From Morella rubra (taxonomy: Eukaryota; Streptophyta; Magnoliopsida; Fagales; Myricaceae): DNA of 64,000 nucleotides. Both the position numbers and the translations under genes were made by a program. The notes beneath the pieces are model-generated. The model was not told the DNA's origin and searched no databases. It worked only from the letters and a program-made list of their open reading frames with translations. Of the stretch, positions 36,901-49,050 are shown in pieces. Numbering within the stretch: position 1 is the stretch's first letter; each line of letters begins with the position of its first letter. The DNA is taken from contig CM025851.1 in assembly GCA_003952965.2 (NCBI GenBank), forward strand, positions 31,445,102 to 31,509,101, written 5' to 3'.

Positions 36901-39156
36901 AACATTGTAGAAAAGTCAGGCCAATGATTAATGAATCGGAGGCGGGGAGTATGACTTTTTCGGATCCTTATTGACTCACTTTGTTCTAACCAGATATATA
37001 ATAATGTACAAATAGGTCTACACTCGTTGTGCCTCTATAAGATAGAATGATGGACTCCATCATTGAGGTGGTGACTTAAGCAGACGAGTGGGTGCAATGT
37101 AAGAAGTACATGCACTGAACAGATCAAATATGAATACCTTCTAGGAAACGATCACTGATGTAGAGAATGGTATTCAGCACAATTAGCTTATGTTGTCCTT
37201 AGACCTGAGAAGTTATGCAGGTTTGTTGTTGTGTGCTTGTGCTTTGACTGAATCATTTGGTGATGATCTTTCGCAGATCAAATATTCCAGATAATGTTGG
37301 CCTTGTGCATAGTAAGTGAATTTTGTATAATTGCTCAATATGGAATCCACCAGTCTCTTGATGAGGCAGTATATTCATTATGTCTGTATATTGTTGGACT
37401 CAAATAAAAACGCTGCGCAGCGAGATTTTGTGAAAAGTGTTTTCACAGTTTTTACTTATATATATATAAAAGCAACTATTTGCGAAAATAATTTTGGAAA
37501 GTTTTGGAAGTCCAACTAGATACAGACTGAGAATTAAGAATTATATGAGCTAGGGACTTAATCGGTGATATTATTCCAGTCCTATTAGCTCATGTGGAAT
37601 ATAGTATGGTGAAGGATAAATAAACATATAATTGTTAGCAAAAGGGATTTCACAAAAACAATCTCATTATCTCGGGGTCAATTGTGATATGTTAATGGAC
37701 ATGATCACAATTTGTAGAAGCCTATAATTCGGATTACAGAATATAAGGAGTTTAATGAAAAAGATTTTTTCATGATGATCTTCTTGTCGAGATATGAGAT
37801 CCCTAAAGATCCCATGCTATATAGCACAGTTGAGTTCTGAGCCAGCCATTATAAATAGCTCAGAAACTCATTTGAGAAAGTAGATTTTTCATTTTTCATT
37901 TTTCACGTGAGAATTTCTCTCTCTAAACTCTCTGTCAAAGCTGTGTGCATGGATTTAAAAGAGGAAGAACGCTTGGGCTGCTTTGATTCAACGATCCTTT
38001 CCGTTGTGACCTCGCGATCCAACAACTTGCCCCATAGTTTCCCTCACAAGGCAGAACCACTGCCAAGTGAGAGTCTAGTATGAAATAACCACGTCTATAC
38101 TAGCCCAAAGGTGACAAGGTTCGGCTTGCACCTGGCAATAGGGTTTGGCTTGTGCCGTAGAAAAAGGCACTGAGGCCAAAATCTTTTTTGGAGACTATTC
38201 TTTGTATAATTGATAAATAGATGCCTTATAATGGTGCCATGGAAAGGTATATATAGTACCTCCATGGGCTTGACTGGTAAGGCCTTTCCTTGTAAAGGAA
38301 AAGACTTGTTCCCCACTAAATCAAATCTCCCTAAATCAAGCAAGTGCCAAAAGGAAAGATCTTGAAAGAATCTTCCTTAGCGGCCAAATCTTGCCTAATT
38401 AGGAGCCAATCAATCAAAGATTGATTTGCCCTTATTAGGCACTAATGTGGCCGCCATATGTTTCTATATTGGGAGCAAATGTCAAATGCCACTTAAGCAC
38501 AAAAACCTTAATATCAATCAAGGATCAATCTTCCTAAAATGGGACCAAGATTGTTTCTTTAATTGACTCAAGCCAACATGAAAATGTTTTGACTTTAAAA
38601 GCAAATAAAGATAACATTCATTAAATGGGGATTCGGCAATATAGGGATGAGAGACCCTATATGGAATTTGATTGCTGTTGGTGGTGGCCGTCGTCGCGCG
38701 CCTCTGCTGCCACTCGACCTTGTAGGTGGTGACACAAAAATGTTCCCAGCTACGTGTTGATTCTTTTGAGCTAACTCCTCCGTGTGCTTCGACATGTCTC
38801 GTTGCTTCTAGTGGTCGCTTGTGGTGCTACCAATCTCCCCCACTCCGTCATGGGAACCTCCTAAGACAATCTCCCCATGAACTTCTTCTGGCATCGCCAT
38901 GGCTAGAGGCCATGTGGTGGTGCTGGCGAAGCGGTCCTTGACTCTTCTTGAGTCAGCTTGCATCATCTCCTTATAGACCTTTTCTAGGCCATGCTGAGGC
39001 ATGTGGCCTAGTGTGGCACTCATTGGCGCTGATAATGCCATAGGGCATGCCAATGCACTGCTGGATGAGTCATGGCTTGAGCCATGACATGTCATGGGAG
39101 TGTTAGAGGTGCCTACAAACCTCGTCTCGCCTAAGTCTTAAGTTAGAGTCTTGTCA
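33926..39156. mobile_element. LTR-type retroelement fossil (5.2 kb) nested in the CACTA-like element
   Basis: It begins TGATAGGGTCCCC and ends GTCTTGTCA, the TG...CA ends of LTR elements, and is flanked by GGTAT (33921-33925) and GGTAC (39157-39161), a 5-bp duplication with one mismatch. Its borders are confirmed by the uninterrupted copy at about 17690. No two LTRs could be matched within it; the outer parts (33926 to about 34500 and about 38020 to 39156) may be one long solo LTR split by Copia sequence. Broken; age not measurable without paired LTRs. Confidence 0.6.
34510..38020 (+). mobile_element. Copia-type LTR retrotransposon fossil, 5' part missing
   Basis: Parts in Copia order on the plus strand: end of the integrase core (about 34530-34860, with [14 protein letters not shown]-type sequence), reverse transcriptase (about 35340-36080, with KTAFLNG and YVDDILL), RNase H (about 36290-36760), a polypurine tract (AAGTGGGAGA near 36765) and a 3' LTR starting TGTTAGATGTATGCCC at about 36778 and ending near 38020. 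The integrase-before-RT order is diagnostic of Copia. The 5' LTR, gag and protease regions are absent and the remainder is broken at several points, so it is an inactive fossil. Confidence 0.85.
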
Positions 39157-39868
39157 GGTACTCCACGTTGCATGTTCCAGACGTCTGCCTGCCCAAAGCT
39201 GTTCTCACTGACTCATACCTTTCGAAAGCCATCATTTCCAGAAGATTTTCCTAATGCTTCACGATTTACATTTTAATACCTGGAATTTGATTAGTCTACG
39301 TGAAAAACCTGACCGTCCGCATGACAACAGTGGGACATTCGAACGGTATGGGCGGATTTTAAAGATGAACAGAAGCCATTTGAATGACATTTTACACTGG
39401 CAGTTTTACATGTTCTCTCATTTCTCATAGAGTTGAATTCGCATTTTTCATTCAAAATCTTGCTATTTAGTCCTATTTCGCGGAGTTCTTTCTATACAGG
39501 TATGTTTCTCATGTTTTTAATTCATTTTTTCGTTTACAAATCATGTTTTTGATGTAGAAAATTTCATATTAGATTTCCAGTCACTATAGTTGTTTGATGG
39601 TTAATCTTTGTATCGATATGGATTGCCTAATGTCGTAGGATTGTTTAGGCAATAATTTTATAATATTTTGTGTTGGTTTGGGGTAGTTTTGGAAGTGGGG
39701 GATAGGCCGGCCATAACTGTGTCGACTCAGTCTTCTTTCTCACAACATGTCCAGACAGTTGCAACTGTCCCAACAGATTGTTTTAAATTTTATACGATTA
39801 GTTTTTTTGGTAAACGTTGCTATTTTAAAACAGTTACGCAGACATCCTGAGTGTGACGTACAGATGAC

Positions 39869-40470
39869 GTTGGCTTTATATGCTGTCGTTTAGTTCAAGA
39901 CATATGCTTGTGTTTATGTGTTTTGAACTACGTCATTTTTTGTTAGATGTTCGGACGGCTTCTGTTTGCGTGTGGACATTGTTCAATTATATGCTGTCGT
40001 TTTGTTTAGGATATATACACATTTTAGAAATTTATTTTTCAAGAGTATTTTTGTTGCGGACGATTATGCTAGCGTGCGCATGTTTGTTACCTAAAACCAG
40101 GTCATTTTATTAGCCGATTAGACAGCTTGCGTGCAGACATTGATCTGTTATATGCCGTTGTTTTGTATATGATATATAAACGTGTTAAAATTTTAATTTT
40201 TAGGAGTATTTTTATTGCGGACAGTTTTTTTAGCTGGCACATGTTCATTACCTAAAACTAGGTTGTTTCATTATATGTTTGTATAGCTTATATTTGCTTG
40301 TGGACATTGTTCAATTATATGCTGTCGTTTTGTTTAGGATATATACACATGTTAAATTTTTTTTTTAAGGATTATTTTTGTTCCGGATCGTTATGCTAGT
40401 GTGCGCACGTTTGTTCCCTAAACCTTGGTCGTTTCATGCTACGTTTAGATAGCTAAGAAGCATCTGGTTG
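39869..40470. repeat. ~165-bp tandem repeat inside CACTA-like family 2
   Basis: The phrase TTATATGCTGTCGTTTTGTTTAGG recurs at 39987, 40148 (variant) and 40315, with a partial unit at 39875. Each unit carries GTGTGGACATTG and TGCTAGYGTGCGCA-type phrases. Period about 161-168 bp, diverged. Confidence 0.75.
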
Positions 40471-40571
40471 CTTGTTTAGATTAGACATCATCGTTTTATA
40501 TGCTATGTGAATGCTATGTTACCTCGTGTGGACGATGTTAACTGACAGTTTTTTTTTTTGCCCTGTTTTAT

Positions 40572-41690
40572 AGATTAAGAAATTTCTAAATACCAGCGTT
40601 CGTCATCTACCTCATTTGCCGAGAGCTCTACGCAGCAGGATCCTCAACCAATCGATTATTGTAGAGCGTGAGGTCGTAGTTGCTGACTTCGAGGAGATGA
40701 AGTATATGTGCTGGAGTATCGGCAATATTATGGATGACCAAGGTTGGATCGGGCATCTGAAGAAAGATGGCGTAGCATTTGTAGATTTGGTCTAGGAGTT
40801 TTATGTAGCACTGCTGGATGTTGCGGATCTTGATGCACCGGTATGGATTGTCACTGTACACAATGTGACCTTTTAGTTGTCAGCAGGCATCCTAGCAGCA
40901 TTTATGGGGATGCAAAGGCCGATTGGAGCATACCCTGCAGTGGAATGGGGAACAAGCCAAATGTGGAAGACATCTTTTGTACATTCATGGGCCAGGACGT
41001 GGTGGTCGTTGGACCCTTCATAAGATAGAAGTACATTCTTCCATTCTAACATATTCTGCACCTCATCTTCGCCTACGATATCGAGCCGAGGGCTCACACG
41101 ACAAAGTGTCTTATAGTGAGAGGCGAGTTGATACTGTCCGTGGTTAGAGGATGTATTGTAGATTTTTCGCTGTATGTCTTTCAGACTTTTCGGTCTGAAG
41201 TAAAGATTAGTTTTACTGCTGCATTGCCGTACAGTCTACTCCTGACACACTTGCTCCATAGAGTGGGTTGCACGGATAGTCGAGAGGAGGAAAGGAAGAC
41301 ACCTCTTGATCCCATCTGTCGGACCACTTTGAGCCATTCCGAGGCTCTGCTTTGGTAATAGCAAATACCGCTGGCTCCTGCTCCTGGAGAGCCGTAGCCA
41401 GTGGAGGAGCCCCCTCGTTGTGCGCAGGGGAGTGACCAGCCTGGGCCGATGCTTGGATGACGGACTTGAAAGGGATGGTTGAGGCTACTATTTTGCCGAA
41501 GCATCAGTTGTGCATTGACTTGGGGCCTGTGTGACCTCTATGGAAACTCAGATGAAAGGATTGCAGCCATTTCTCAGTACCACTCCGAGTACCTTGCGTG
41601 TGATGTCGTGGAGGTTTGAACACTATTGAGGATCAGCTCAGGAAGATGAGAGAGTCCAAAAGGGACAGATCCATTGAGCCCGATCCGCAG
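40572..41690 (+). pseudogene. decayed 'putative plant transposon protein' reading frame
   Basis: A plus-strand frame from 40572 to about 41000 reads through VVADFEEMKYMCWSIG, then LKKDGVAFVDLV, a stop, EFYVALLDVADLDAPVWIV, a second stop and ILAAFMGMQRPIGAYPAVEWG. Further fragments in other frames include ILTYSAPHL and AALPYSLLLTHLLHRVGC. The order (EFY near a V-rich strand, an LPY..LLTHL..H.GV motif later) resembles the domain annotated in plants as putative plant transposon protein. It is clearly broken. Assignment is by memory of motif style, not by search. Confidence 0.4.
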
Positions 41691-42466
41691 CATGATTAGG
41701 ACTTTTTTATATTTTTATTTCACGTTATATTTTTTGGATATTTATGTTTGTTGTGGATATTTATTTTGGGTTTATATTTTGGATATTTAGGTTGATTTTG
41801 TTTTATGATGGTTATTATGCATCTTTTATTTTATTTTATTATGGTTTAATATTTACCTTTGACGGTTTAGATATGTTAATAGTTCAAATGTAATGTTCAT
41901 GATCAGTTACTTAGAATGTTATTGACTGAAACACTCAGAATCTTTTGTTAAAATTTAAGACGAAATACATAAGTAATTAATTATAAGAAATGAATAATTA
42001 ATAATTAATTAAATATAATGAATAATTAATAAATGTAGTATCAAAATTATTGAAGTGTATGTATATTTCTATATGTAATTAAGAAAAGGACATGTTTAAT
42101 GTAATTTAAGTACATAGGTAGCGTTCGGACATTTGTTTAACCATTCGAACGATTGTTGTTGTATAAACGATGTCTTTTATTCAACGAAAAACAATGTCGT
42201 GCTTTTGAAATTAGTCATATCTTGAGGCATATCTCTCGTGGTTTGTCTAAGTCTTGCTTCAATATTTAGTTAAGACAACATATATTACCGCATACAGATG
42301 ACTACTAATTATTAGTATACTAGTCCCTCCTCCAAACATTTGCAAGCAAAGGGCATAGTTTTCTTGGGCATGGCATGGCTTTCCCTTCTGCATGAAATGG
42401 TTAAATGGTACTCAAAGAGCGTCTCAAGAGTACTACTTCAATTTTTAATTAAGGCCATTTTTTTTT

Positions 42467-44036
42467 GGGTAAATAACCATTTTCGTCCCTGAATTTTCAT
42501 CACTTTTAAAAATTCGTCCTTAGGATTTCGTGTTTATCACACATAGTTCCTCGATTTTATGATGAAAGTCTAAGAGCAACCCAAGAGGGGGGGTGAATTG
42601 GGTTTAATTAAAAGTTAAAACTTTTTCAAGAAGATTAAATAATCAAAACAATAAGGCAAAAATCAACAATAAGAAAAGAACAATAAAGATGTAGGGTTTA
42701 GAGAGATGACACCGTATGTTTAGGTGGTTTGGCCAATACTTGCCTACGTCCACCCCAAGGCTTTTGACTTCCTTGGGCTTCCTCCACTATTTATCAAATA
42801 GCAAGTACACCTTAGCTTCCGGGGTGCTAAGGAACCTTTACAATGCGTTTCTAGAGCTCACGCTTTAACTCTTCTTCACAGATCCTTAAACCAAAGGATT
42901 TTTCTACTCACTCGAGTAGGACCCAGTGTTTACCCAACACTCACGAGATTTACAAATGAATGGGTACAACGAGAAAGTCACGGAATAGCTCTTAAAGCCG
43001 AGTATACAAGTGTGAAGGACAAGGGAGAGCAAGAAAACAAAAGCACAAAAGAAAGCTAAAGTATTTCAGAGAACAAGTAGGCTTTCTTGGTGGGTACTAG
43101 ATTCTCTCTTCTTCAAGGCTCTTTCTCTCTCTCAAAATGTTAGGTGAAGAAGTAATTGCAAGTCGACGTTCATTCGAGATATATAGTCTTCTTCTTTGAA
43201 TCTTGCATTTAAGGTGATTTGACCTTTTCAACGGTCATCAGTGCAATGTGTCGGCACCATGTCTTCTATGTGTCGACACTTCTTTTTGTCTGGAAAGCAG
43301 GTCTCGGGTGTAAGTGTAATGTATCGGCACCATGTCTTCTATGTGTCGACACCAAATAGTGTTGGAGAGAGTTTTTGCAATTTTCAAGCTTCCAAATTGT
43401 TCCAACACATATTTAAATACCTACAAAGAAGAATTTAATTGTATTAACTTGTGTAGTGATATTTCAAAACAACTTATACACATAAGGAGAGAGAAAACTT
43501 AAATCCCTTGAATTATAACTTTGGAAGTAGTGGATTGACTAAAATAAAATCTAAAGTCTTCAATCATGAGAAACTTTTGTTATCATCAAAATAAAATATG
43601 GTTTGTTTTACAAAAACAAAACAACCTTGGGCTAACATATGATGTTGACAAAATGGTCCTTCCGTTAGCGAATTGCCCAGTCAACTAACGGCCATACATG
43701 TCATTACCAATAAAAAAAATGACACGTGTAAAAGATTTATTTAAAAATGCCACATCAATTTTATTGCACCACATCAGTAAAATTTAAAATTTTAGAAAGA
43801 AAAAAATAAATTAATAATTTTTTCATTATTTTTTTTTTAAAAATAATGTAGCATTTTTAAATAAATTTTTTTTACATGTGTCATTTTCTAGTTGGTCATG
43901 ATGTGTAGGGCCGTTAGTTGATTGGGCAATTTGCTAACGGAAGTAGACGGAAGGACCATTTTGACAACATCATAAAACTCAGGGACCATGTTTGTTAAAC
44001 GCAAAAACCTAGGGATGAAAATGGTGAGTAATCCTT
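42467..44036. mobile_element. Mutator-like foldback element, interrupted by a solo-LTR-like insertion
   Basis: The left arm (GGGTAAATAACCATTTTCGTCCCTG at 42467, then after the insertion GACAAAATGGTCCTTCCGTTAGC at about 43645) is repeated inverted at the right arm (about 43900-44036). Inner phrases AACTAACGGCC also face each other. The middle (about 43740-43880) is AT-rich. Arms of about 200 bp with no coding content fit a Mutator-like MITE. Confidence 0.7.
42563..43637. mobile_element. solo-LTR-like fossil (1075 bp)
   Basis: It starts TGAAAGTCTAAGAGCAACCC and ends CTTGGGCTAACA (TG...CA) and is flanked by perfect 5-bp repeats TATGA (42558-42562 and 43638-43642). No internal retroelement genes are present, as expected for a solo LTR. 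A ~75-bp phrase with ATGTGTCGGCACCATGTC is duplicated inside (43245 and 43320). The terminal phrase recurs at 15118 and, inverted, near 22850. Superfamily not determined; not coding. Confidence 0.65.
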
Positions 44037-45837
44037 TTTTTTTTTTTTTTTCCCTTAAACTACCGATTCCTAAGTTTGCCTTGGATTTTACTTTGGAGGC
44101 CCACAATATTGTTGAACATGGAATAGCAAACCGAAGAGCCCTTGTTTGATCTAAATTCCTCCGCCGATGTTTTTGGATGTAGATGCAATCATTATCGCAT
44201 TGTGATACTAGTTAGGGGTACTTTTTTTTCCAATTATATAAGATTGAACAGCCGAAAATAAAAGAAGAAACGTGTTATGGATGTTGTAGACTATAGCTGA
44301 GAGAGAGAAGAATAAAATTAGGGAGAAAGCTATCTTGAAAATCAACCTTCATCGTTTGGTCAATTGGGCAATAAATATATATTATACGTAAGCTACCACT
44401 ACAATTACTAGATCCGTATCGTTTTTTACTAATTAATTGCGGTAATGGCTGCCCATGTTGGTCCAAATTGATTAAGGCTTATATGGATCATACAATAACT
44501 AGTGCATCCTAGCGCCAATGCATGAGTGCATGGTTGTCCTTCCAAGCCAGATTGGCCCTTAATAAATAAAGACTACAAACACACATATGGTCTAACTGGC
44601 AGGAGAAGATCTAGATGACAGGGTCTACAATTTGCTTCTGTAGAATATGTTTGGTCCATAATTTGGCAGCTACGTTTCCACCTTTTCTCCATCGAGATCC
44701 AACAATCGTAGGACTTGAGCAAGGATTTTATAAAATATTCCATTATAAAAGATGTTCTTCTAAGAGGTGATAAGAAGCGGTCAGGATTGTATAAAATTTA
44801 TCCAACTGTTATAATCTTGACACCTCATTTCATAAGAAGCGGCGGCGAAGGTTCATTGCATTACACTTGATTGTTAGAGAGAGACTAATGGATCCAAAGA
44901 GGTTGAGGTATATATATGCAGCTCTGAGCCAATTCATAACTGTGCAATGGCGAAACGAAAAGTGATCATCACTACTAATGGACAACCATAAACAAATGAG
45001 ACTAATATGTGACGACACGAGAATTCTTGATAAAAATGGCGAGAATTCAAGAGAAATTAGAGGTTCATCGAAAAAACTGTATCAATTCTTGACATGAAAA
45101 TTACCGCACCAGAAATTTTTTTTGACTAAGACAAGCCACACTAAGGTATGTGCAAGTCAAATCCACTTTCGTCAGAAAGGGTTTTCGAGAAATTTGAAAG
45201 AATCAAGATAGATTTGGAATACCCTCTACTTAACTGCATATTTGGAATACCCTCTACATAACTGGACTTCGATTTCATTTCAAAGGAATTCAGGAACAAA
45301 AGAACCGAAGAAAAGAACTTGTCTGAATCAACCCGAAGAATTCCCATGTACCTACTAGAAAATTGAGGCTGACTTAGCTCAAAAACACTTCAAGCAGCAG
45401 ACAAAGTAAAAGACTAGAACGAAATTGGTTCCAAAAAATTGACAAACAGTCGCTTGGGTGGAAATTAGATAGTTTTATAAGGAAATCAAGATCGTGCATG
45501 ATTTTGTTTAGTGGTTAGTGGGGGACAGATACCTGGAGGAGAGGGTGAGAGCAGTGAGAAGGAAGGCAATGGGGGAAAATACGGAGGCAACAGTGCAAGC
45601 AAAAGATGTTCTTCTTGTTCTTCCTGCGATTCTCGTACGTGGACCTTACAGTGCAAACAAATTGGAGGAGAAAATGGGGGAGAAGAAAATGGGAAAAAAA
45701 AAAGGGGGAGGCGTGTTGGGGAAGGAAGGGGACGTACGTGTAGTTTAGAAGAGGGAACAAAAAAATGGAGGAGAAAATAGAAGAAAAGAAAACAGGGAAG
45801 ATGAAAAAGGGGGAGGCGTGTTGGGGAGGGATGGGGA
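44037..45837. other. intergenic DNA with short duplications
   Basis: No gene supported. A 29-bp unit TTTGGAATACCCTCTAC is repeated at 45212 and 45241. A G-rich unit GGGGGAGGCGTGTTGGGG occurs at about 45703 and 45810, just before the hAT left end. The G-rich frames at 45486-45881 on both strands look non-coding. Confidence 0.4.
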
Positions 45838-46024
45838 CAGAGGCGGAGGCAGGGGGGGCGAGTGGGGGCGGCCGCCCCCACTCGCCTCCAAAATTCTTTT
45901 AATTTTTTTTTTAATATATAAGAAGCAGGCCTGCCCCCACTGGCCCAGGCCTGCTTCAGGGCCAGCGGGGGCGGGATGGGCCAGCGGGGACGAGCCCACT
46001 GGCCCAGGCCTGCTTCATTATAAT

Positions 46025-46086
46025 TTTTTTTTTCAAAATCAAAGGGTGAAACGGCGCCGTTTCACCCTTTGATTTTGAAAAAAAAA
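46025..46086. repeat. 62-bp perfect palindrome without spacer
   Basis: The two 31-nt arms meet at GGC|GCC (46055/46056). Outward they read AAACGGCGCCGTTT, then GGGTGAAA / TTTCACCC, then the A/T runs. There is no mismatch. It lies just inside the left end of the hAT element and upstream of its CT-rich leader. It could form a cruciform or be a transposase/host factor site. Confidence 0.95.
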
Positions 46087-47111
46087 CGGGGGCCTCTCTC
46101 TTCTCTCTCTCACTCTCTGAACTCCGGCCAGCCCTCACGATGCTCTCTGCCTCTCTCACTCACTGCTGCCGCTGCCATTTCCCCTCCCGGCGCCACCCTC
46201 CATCCCGGCAGACCTCCGACGCCGCCCAACCCAGAGTTTGAAACTCCAGTCTCCAGCTCTCCCTCGGGCCTCAGCCCTCACGGCTCTCGCCTCTCTCTCA
46301 CTCACTACTGCCGCCTGCCGCTGCCATTGCCCCGCCCGACGCCGCCCGCCACCCAACGCCACCAACCCAGTGCCCACGGCACACCCACCATCTCTCTCAT
46401 TCTCTTGTTTTTTTTTTTATTCCCAATAATCTCACACTCCCGCCGCTGCTCTGCAGGTGCCACCACCGGCCAGCACCACCGGTCCACCAGCCACCGGAAC
46501 TCCCTGGCCTCTGCCGACTGCCTGAACAGTGACCAGTGACTGCCTCAGCCTCTCCCTCTCGGCCCTCTCCACTCCAGCCTCTAGGTATGTCCGTGTGTGA
46601 CAGTGTGAATATGTGATAATGTATTAATGTGATAATGTGATAATGTGAATTATGTGATTATGTGAAAATTGATCGGCAATTTAGATTTTAGACTATTAAC
46701 TATGTAGTATTTAGTTTAATTTAATTTAATTTTTCAGTTAAGCCATTTAGGGTTTCAAAATATTACTATTAGAGTATTAGGGAATAGCCGAATAGAATAT
46801 TTAGATGATGCTGATAGGAGTATGCTCTATTATTTAGGAATATTTGTTTAATAAAAAGTTTGATGCTATTATTTTGTAGTGCTATTGTTTAGGAATTTTG
46901 CTATTATTTCAAAATGGTACTCCTAAAGCATAGTGCATCAAGCTTTTTATTATTTCAGAAATACTGATGCTATTTCTCCTATCTTTTTATTATTGATCCA
47001 CCAAATAGTGTAACTGGATTTCTCCTATCTTTTTATTATTATTTAGTTTAATATAATTTTTCAATTTAGCCATTTAGGGTAACTGGATTTTGTTCTGTTT
47101 TTTTTAGATAA

Positions 47112-49050
47112 TGGAGCGATTTTTGATAAAAAAGCCACGAAGTATGGAGTCGTCTAATACTCCTAATGTGGCTACCATTCTAATGAGGATTCTAGTTCGA
47201 AAAGACCTCGCCCTTTGTTGAGTTCGGATGATATTATTTCTGACCCGGGGTTGCGTAAATCTATTGACTCGTATGATGCTAGGATTCAGGATGAAGTTCG
47301 TAGAGAGTACTTGACCAAAGGTGCTTTTCAACCTCGTATCCATGTTTTTCCCAAGAAGAAATTTGGGAAGGATTTAAGGGGTTTTAGGGAGGTGTGGTAC
47401 AAAGATTATCCATGGTTAGAATATAGCGTATCAGAGGATGCAACTTATTGTTTGTGGTGTTATCTATTTAGGCAACCTAAAGGAGCACAATCCGGGGGAG
47501 ATGTGTTTATATCTAAGGGATTTGATAATTGGAAAAAGGCGCTGGAGAGATTTAATGAACATGTTGGCAGACATGATAGTGCTCACAATGAAGCTAGACA
47601 AAAATGTGAAGCACTCATGAATCAGCGGCAAAGTGTCTCACACATATTATCCGCACATGAGCACGAGCAAGAGAATGCTTATCGCATTCGATTAACAGCA
47701 GTTTTAGATTGCATTCGTTTTCTTTTGGGGCAAGGATTGGCTTTTCGTGGTCATGATGAGTCCGAGAGTTCATTGAGGAAGGGCAATTTTCGTGAGCTTT
47801 TGAAATGGTACAGCTTACGTAAAAAAAAGGTTGCTAAGACAATTAATCTAAATGCTCCTGGAAACAACCAAATGACTTCTCCAACTATTCAGAAGGAAAT
47901 AGTGAATGCTTGTGCAGTGTTGATCACACTTGCTATTATTAAAGACATTGGGGATGGATTTTTTTCTCTTATGGTTGATGAGTCTCGAGATAGTTCAGTG
48001 AAGGAGCAAATGGCAGTGGTTTTGAGATATTTGAACAAAGTGGACAGGTGATTGAACGGTTTCTTGGTGTGGAACATGTTACTGACACATGCTCACAATC
48101 TTTAAAAACTGCTATAGACAAACTTTTTTGCAAGACACGGGTTATCAATATCCAGATTGAGAGGTCAAGGGTATGATGGGCATCAAACATGCGAGGCGAG
48201 TTCAATGGATTGAAGTCGCTCATTTTGAGGAGAATCCTTCTGCTTTCTATATCCATTGTTTTGCTCACCAACTTCAACTGGCTGTTGTAGCTATTGCAAA
48301 GAATAATTTACAAGTTGGTGATTTTTTTAACTATGTTTCTATGATTGTAACTATGGTTGGAGCTTCTTGTAAAAGGAAAGATATTCTTCGGCAATCCCAA
48401 CATGAGAAGATAGTGGAGCAGTTAGAGAATGGAGAGAAATCTAGTGGAAGGGCAAAAATCAAGAAACCAGTCTCGCACGACCAGGTGATACTCCTTAATT
48501 ACTATATCTCATTATAATGCTTTAGGCTATTTAGTTTTTTTTTTCTTTGTTTATAGGTTTTTAATTCCCATAATATTGTAGGTGATACTCGTTGGGGTTC
48601 ACACCACATACAATAATCCGTCTCTTCAGTATGTGGTCATCAGTATTGGAAGTGCTTGAAGGCATAAAAGAGGAAGGTACTCTCTCAGATCAAAGATCCA
48701 TGGCTATGAATTTAATGGATAAGATGGAAACCTTTGAGTTTGTATTCACTATGCATTTGTTGAGGAATATAATGGGAATTACTAGTGAATTGTCACTGAC
48801 ATTACAACGAAAGATCAAGACATTGTTAATGCTATGTCTTTGGTAAGAGTTGTGAAGACACGGTTGCAAGATTTGAGGGAGATGAGATGGGATGAATTTT
48901 TGGAAGAAGTGAAACTTTTTGTGAGACTAATGCCATCGTTGTGCCCAATATGGAAAATATTGTACCAACTCGTAGTTCAAGCGTGGAGGGCAAACCATTA
49001 CTTATTGCATCAAGTTAGATACATCGTGTGTGATACAGAACATGAATGAG
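47112..49050 (+). pseudogene. hAT transposase with TTF-type zinc finger (ZMYM1-like), broken
   Basis: Starts MERFLIKKPRSMESSNTPNV at 47112. A 1-bp loss near 47176 shifts into the main frame (47215-48051) with KRPR-type sequence lost. That frame has FREVWYKDYPWLEYS and DATYCLWCYLFRQ, the TTF zinc-finger signature, then a DUF4371-type region ending FFSLMVDESRDSSVKEQM, where the first catalytic Asp of hAT lies. Later pieces in other frames hold ASN-MRGEFNGLK, FYIHCFAHQLQLAVVA and, after an intron (about 48484-48582, GT-AG), GDTRWGSHHTT. The final dimerisation domain is absent. Known family: plant zinc finger MYM-type protein 1-like / hAT transposases. It has several frame breaks and is inactive. 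Confidence 0.85.

Larger units (their letters stand above)
33487..41700. mobile_element. CACTA-like element, family 2, copy 2, with a nested LTR-type insertion
   Basis: Begins CACTACAAGAAAAATAACATTAGGTGTC, an intact CACTA terminus next to TYDC codons. The sequence parallels copy 1 (16587-18103) up to 33925 and resumes at 39157 after a 5.2 kb LTR-type insertion. Beyond 39572 it continues where copy 1 stops, through a tandem repeat (39981-40470) and a decayed transposon reading frame (40572-41690). The right terminus was not found; the end given is approximate and the element may reach 42.2 kb. Confidence 0.5.

Noticed and set aside
38808-39095. Minus-strand 95-residue frame
   Set aside because: Lies in the outer LTR-type fossil, no recognised domain, no gene context.
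45486-46539. Several GC-rich frames of 60-156 residues on both strands
   Set aside because: Composition-driven frames over G/A-rich DNA, the palindrome and the CT-rich hAT leader; no domain and mutually overlapping.
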